This document shows positions 30,615 through 32,366 of a stretch of DNA of 32,366 nucleotides, piece by piece (positions within the stretch are counted from its first letter, which is position 1; every line of letters starts with the position of its first letter). The DNA comes from CAZWZG01 sp964638245. Lineage in GTDB: Bacteria > Pseudomonadota > Alphaproteobacteria > Rhodobacterales > Rhodobacteraceae. The position numbers and the translations under genes were made by a program. The notes under the pieces were generated by a model. That model was not told where the DNA came from and did no database searches. It saw only the letters and a list, made by a program, of their open reading frames with translations. Location: contig CAZWZG010000015.1 of the NCBI GenBank assembly GCA_964638245.1, forward strand, positions 1 to 32,366, in the 5' to 3' direction.

Positions 30615-31235
30615 ATGTCTGCTGCCCCCGCCCCACACCTTCTGACGCGCACGTCCCACCGCACTCCCGCTGGCGCAACCCCTTGTTTTCTGGAGGGGCT
30701 TTCCTTGGCGCCGGGCCGTGTTCATGAGGGATGCGGGCCGGCCCGGGCGACATTTGCAATGCTGGTGGCACGGGCGACAAACGGGCCCATCTTGTGGATC
30801 GAAGCGGGTTGGACTGCGGGGCGTCTGCATTCCAATGGGTTAAGGGCGTTTATCGATCCCGCAAGATTGGTTTTTGCCGCCCCTTCCCGCGAAATCGACC
30901 TGCTTTGGACAATGGAAGAGGCGTTGCGCTCGGGCGCGGCCCCTCTTGTGGTCGCAGACCTGCCGGTCCCGCCTGCCCTGACACCGATCCGGCGCCTGCA
31001 TCTGGCAGCCGAAGCCGCGCCCAGACCTCCTATCGGCCTGATCCTGACACCTGAAAACGGCGGCGCCCCCGGTGTTGAAAGTCGCTGGCGCATGGAACAG
31101 GCCCATGGGGCCAACGCTCAAACCGGCTGGACACTGGAGCGGTTGCGCGCGCGCATGGCCCCCGAGAAAACCTGGCGCGTCTCTGCCACCCAAACCGGTT
31201 TCGACCTTGCCGCAAAAACCGCCCTTCTGGCCTGA
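30615..31235 (+). CDS. ImuA-like (RecA-fold, SOS-associated) protein
   Basis: A 206-aa protein whose core follows the ImuA pattern: RVHEGCGPARATFAMLVARA in place of the HEI-type start, GPILWIEAGW, then ARLVFAAPSREIDLLWTMEE and ALRSGAAPLVVADLPVPP, ending RRLHLAAEAA with strand IGLILTP. These correspond to the degenerate RecA fold of ImuA, which with ImuB and DnaE2 carries out SOS mutagenesis. A Walker A lysine is not evident. A LexA-type box and promoter sit immediately upstream, supporting SOS control. Yet imuB and dnaE2 are absent here: metG follows. It may be a detached paralogue or a shortened family member. The identification rests on pattern and context. Confidence 0.7.
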   Translation: MSAAPAPHLLTRTSHRTPAGATPCFLEGLSLAPGRVHEGCGPARATFAMLVARATNGPILWIEAGWTAGRLHSNGLRAFIDPARLVFAAPSREIDLLWTMEEALRSGAAPLVVADLPVPPALTPIRRLHLAAEAAPRPPIGLILTPENGGAPGVESRWRMEQAHGANAQTGWTLERLRARMAPEKTWRVSATQTGFDLAAKTALLA

Positions 31236-31465
31236 CGCACCTGCGTCGCAACCCGCACGTCACTTTCTCAGCACATCAAGCGCGCTGTCCGACCCGCTCA
31301 AAACAGCAGCCCGCCACACCCAGCGCCGGAGGCGCGACATCACTGCTCGGACTGCGCCAAGCTTCACCGCAGCGGTCCTGAGCCCACATGCTGGCCGCAA
31401 CAGGCCCTCGCCAATCGCGAACGCCTGCGCTAGAGAACCCGCACCCAGACGACAAGAGACGCCCA

Positions 31466-32366
31466 ATGGCCCGCATTCTCATCACCAGTGCCATCCCCTA
31501 CATCAACGGGATCAAGCACCTCGGCAATCTCGTTGGAAGCCAGCTTCCAGCGGACCTTTATGCCCGCTACCACCGTGCGCGCGGCAATGAGGTTCTGTTC
31601 CTGTGCGCCACCGACGAACACGGCACGCCCGCCGAACTGGCTGCAGCCAAGGCCGGAAAGCCCGTCGATGAGTACTGCGCCGAGATGTGGCAGGTTCAAA
31701 AGGACCTCGCCGATGGGTTCGGCTTGTCCTTTGACAAATACGGGCGTTCCTCGTCGCCCCAGAACCATGCATTGACCCAGCACTTCGCCGGGAAACTGGA
31801 TGAGGCAGGCCTGATCGAGGAAGTCACCGAGAAACAGGTCTACTCCAACGCCGACGGCCGCTTCCTACCCGATCGCTACATCGAAGGCACCTGCCCAAAT
31901 TGCGGCTATGACCGCGCCCGTGGCGACCAATGCGAAAACTGCACCAAGCAACTTGACCCGACCGATCTTATCGAGCCGCGCTCGGCCATCTCAGGCTCGA
32001 CCGACCTTGAAGTCCGTGAAACCAAGCATCTTTACCTGCGCCAGTCGGCCATGCGCTTCAAACTGAACGCCTGGATCGAAAGCAAGAAAGACTGGCCGAT
32101 CCTGACAACGTCGATTGCCAAGAAATGGCTCAACGACGGCGATGGGTTGCAGGATCGTGGCATCACACGCGACCTCGATTGGGGCGTCCCGGTCAAAAAG
32201 GGTACCGAGCCCTGGCCCGGCATGGAAGGCAAGGTCTTCTACGTCTGGTTCGACGCCCCCATCGAATACATCGCCTGCGCCAAGGAATGGACCGATGCCA
32301 CAGGCCGACCGGATGCCGATTGGGAACGCTGGTGGCGCACCGACAAAGGTGCCGACGAAGTCCAGT
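31466..32366 (+). CDS. metG: Methionyl-tRNA synthetase, N-terminal part (partial)
   Basis: Charges initiator and elongator tRNA-Met with methionine. From ATG 31466 the frame runs to the window end (300 complete codons). It starts MARILITSAIPYINGIKHLG; the class I HIGH-type motif appears as KHLGN. LFLCATDEHGTPAELAA follows in the Rossmann fold. The zinc-binding knuckle CPNCGYDRARGDQCENC is in the connective domain, and YVWFDAPIEYIACAKEW is conserved catalytic-core sequence. KMSKS and the anticodon-binding domain lie beyond the right edge. The HxGH tetrad reading HLGN is the usual MetG variation. The 230-bp gap before it (31236-31465) shows no clear T-box, hairpin or promoter. Confidence 0.97.
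   Translation, partial: MARILITSAIPYINGIKHLGNLVGSQLPADLYARYHRARGNEVLFLCATDEHGTPAELAAAKAGKPVDEYCAEMWQVQKDLADGFGLSFDKYGRSSSPQNHALTQHFAGKLDEAGLIEEVTEKQVYSNADGRFLPDRYIEGTCPNCGYDRARGDQCENCTKQLDPTDLIEPRSAISGSTDLEVRETKHLYLRQSAMRFKLNAWIESKKDWPILTTSIAKKWLNDGDGLQDRGITRDLDWGVPVKKGTEPWPGMEGKVFYVWFDAPIEYIACAKEWTDATGRPDADWERWWRTDKGADEVQ

Noticed and set aside
30449..30664. N-terminal extension of the aldo/keto reductase
   Set aside because: It would run over an intergenic repeat and the ImuA-like start; the conserved N-terminus and AAGGAG site place the start at 30448.
20..32366. tRNA, rRNA, CRISPR, transposase or phage genes
   Set aside because: None seen on either strand: no cloverleaf with a GGTTCGA-type arm, no spaced direct repeats, no DDE or integrase motifs.

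Overview
The window looks like chromosomal DNA of a Rhodobacteraceae (Roseobacter-group) alphaproteobacterium. GC is about 60 %. The phaZ / phaC-phaP-phaR arrangement, the GAAC-N7-GAAC SOS-type box, the DUF3572 and DUF983 proteins and several GC-rich intergenic repeats containing GGGATATTT all fit that group. I found no rRNA, tRNA, CRISPR array, prophage or insertion sequence. Two genes are cut by the window ends: pyrG at the left and metG at the right.

Layout. 1-3253 (minus): secG, an ArnT/GT39-type membrane glycosyltransferase and the N-terminal part of pyrG. 3620-6285 (plus): ppk2, an unrecognised ORF, a TerB-like protein and a PhnD-like solute-binding protein without a signal peptide. 6383-13077 (plus): a tightly packed cluster of ABC ATPase, periplasmic binding protein, two permeases, class I glutamine amidotransferase, glutamine-synthetase-like ligase and FAD-dependent oxidoreductase. 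It reads as uptake and gamma-glutamyl-type catabolism of an amine or amino acid. A DegT-family aminotransferase follows at 13254-14447. 14421-19809: LysR regulator, phaR, phaP and phaC on the minus strand, with phaZ divergent, which is a full polyhydroxyalkanoate storage locus. 19806-21491 (minus): an alpha/beta hydrolase lacking its nucleophilic serine, an M15-like or unknown protein, and DUF3572. 21588-22979 (plus): a PleD-like diguanylate cyclase. 22976-25019 (minus): EF-hand protein, ECF sigma factor, a small membrane protein (likely anti-sigma) and a CnrX/Spy-like periplasmic protein. 25181-26135 (plus): DUF983 and a Nudix hydrolase. 26209-28016 (minus): fatty acid desaturase and EamA transporter, divergent from an XRE regulator (28137-28982). 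28993-30448 (minus): a Cys-rich lipoprotein and an aldo/keto reductase. 30615-31235 (plus): an ImuA-like protein behind a LexA-type box. 31466-end: metG.

The points most worth a second look are these. The first ABC permease has no ATG/GTG/TTG start at the right place but has an ATT behind a strong ribosome-binding site. A perfect 17-bp inverted repeat surrounds the -35 box of phaP, and a TTGC-N4-GCAG motif is shared by both pha promoter regions. The ImuA-like gene appears SOS-controlled and possibly leaderless. The alpha/beta hydrolase has Gly in place of the catalytic Ser. The substrate of the gamma-glutamyl cluster is unknown. No single locus is clearly an undescribed defence or mobile system.
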